Shown: one piece after another, positions 5,205-5,249 of the stretch
How the letters are laid out: each line of letters begins with the position of its first letter
Position numbering within the stretch: the first letter of the stretch is position 1
From: Microcoleaceae cyanobacterium UBA11344
Lineage (GTDB): Bacteria; Cyanobacteriota; Cyanobacteriia; Cyanobacteriales; Microcoleaceae
Reading direction: 5' to 3'
Assembly: GCA_003483675.1 (NCBI GenBank)
Contig: DMYK01000355.1
Coordinates: forward strand, 3,030-8,278
Length of the DNA stretch: 5,249 nucleotides
Notes under the pieces: generated by a model
Told to the model about the DNA's origin: nothing
What the model saw: the letters and a program-made list of their open reading frames with translations, nothing else
Databases searched by the model: none
Translations under genes and position numbers: made by a program

Positions 5205-5249
5205 TTACACTTTCCCAAATCGGCGACTGCGTTTCTGATAGGTAGACAA
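5205..5249 (-). CDS. possible C-terminal end of a minus-strand gene, partial
   Basis: From the right window edge, the minus strand reads an open frame ending LSTYQKRSRRFGKV before TAA (complement of 5205-5207). The basic tail looks protein-like. The stop lies just outside a heptad array, as the other genes' ends do here. With only 14 residues, no family can be named and chance is quite possible. Confidence 0.25.
   Translation of the reverse strand: MSTYQKRSRRFGKV

Overview
The window looks like a piece of a filamentous cyanobacterial chromosome, probably of the Oscillatoria/Microcoleus kind. Three things suggest this. The palindrome GCGATCGC (HIP1) occurs five times (2913, 3204, 3836, 3842 and 4575). 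Several intergenic stretches carry 7-bp tandem arrays of the kind known in cyanobacteria as short tandemly repeated repetitive (STRR) sequences. The protein set fits as well, with a DUF3143-type protein just downstream of a small J-domain membrane protein. No rRNA, tRNA, CRISPR array or intact insertion sequence was seen. The genus is an inference.

Layout, all on the + strand except a possible fragment at the right edge. (1) 3-1388: a large conserved protein of unknown function, probably cut at its 5' end by the window edge. Its C-terminal region resembles the TIGR03790 / caspase-gingipain (clan CD) type of fold. (2) 1389-1762: 374 bp without a believable gene, holding two heptad arrays in opposite orientation and an AT-rich leader. 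(3) 1763-3364: an intact CLC-family anion channel or transporter. It keeps the gating glutamate but has unusual residues at the internal-glutamate, central-serine and external-tyrosine positions. (4) 3428-3970: a decayed Rpn-family (PD-(D/E)XK, 'recombination-promoting nuclease/putative transposase') gene. It has a frameshift in an A-tract and an internal deletion that removed the catalytic core. (5) 3971-4148: an intergenic region with a 9-bp inverted repeat over a -10-like sequence. (6) 4149-4607: a 152-aa J-domain protein with a C-terminal membrane anchor. (7) 4608-4729: a perfect 2 x 13-bp repeat followed by a heptad array that runs almost to the next start codon. (8) 4730-5002: a 90-aa DUF3143-type protein. 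(9) 5003-5249: two more heptad arrays around a 68-bp element with TGTCAT/ATGACA ends, then a possible C-terminal tail of a minus-strand gene.

The genes do not form an obvious pathway. The J-domain protein and the DUF3143 protein are the most likely functional pair, from their order and orientation. I see no new defence or mobile system here. The most unusual features are the set of five heptad arrays sharing one 7-bp framework (two pairs in inverted orientation, one abutting a start codon), the exactly readable decay of the Rpn gene, and the non-canonical ion-pathway residues of the CLC protein.
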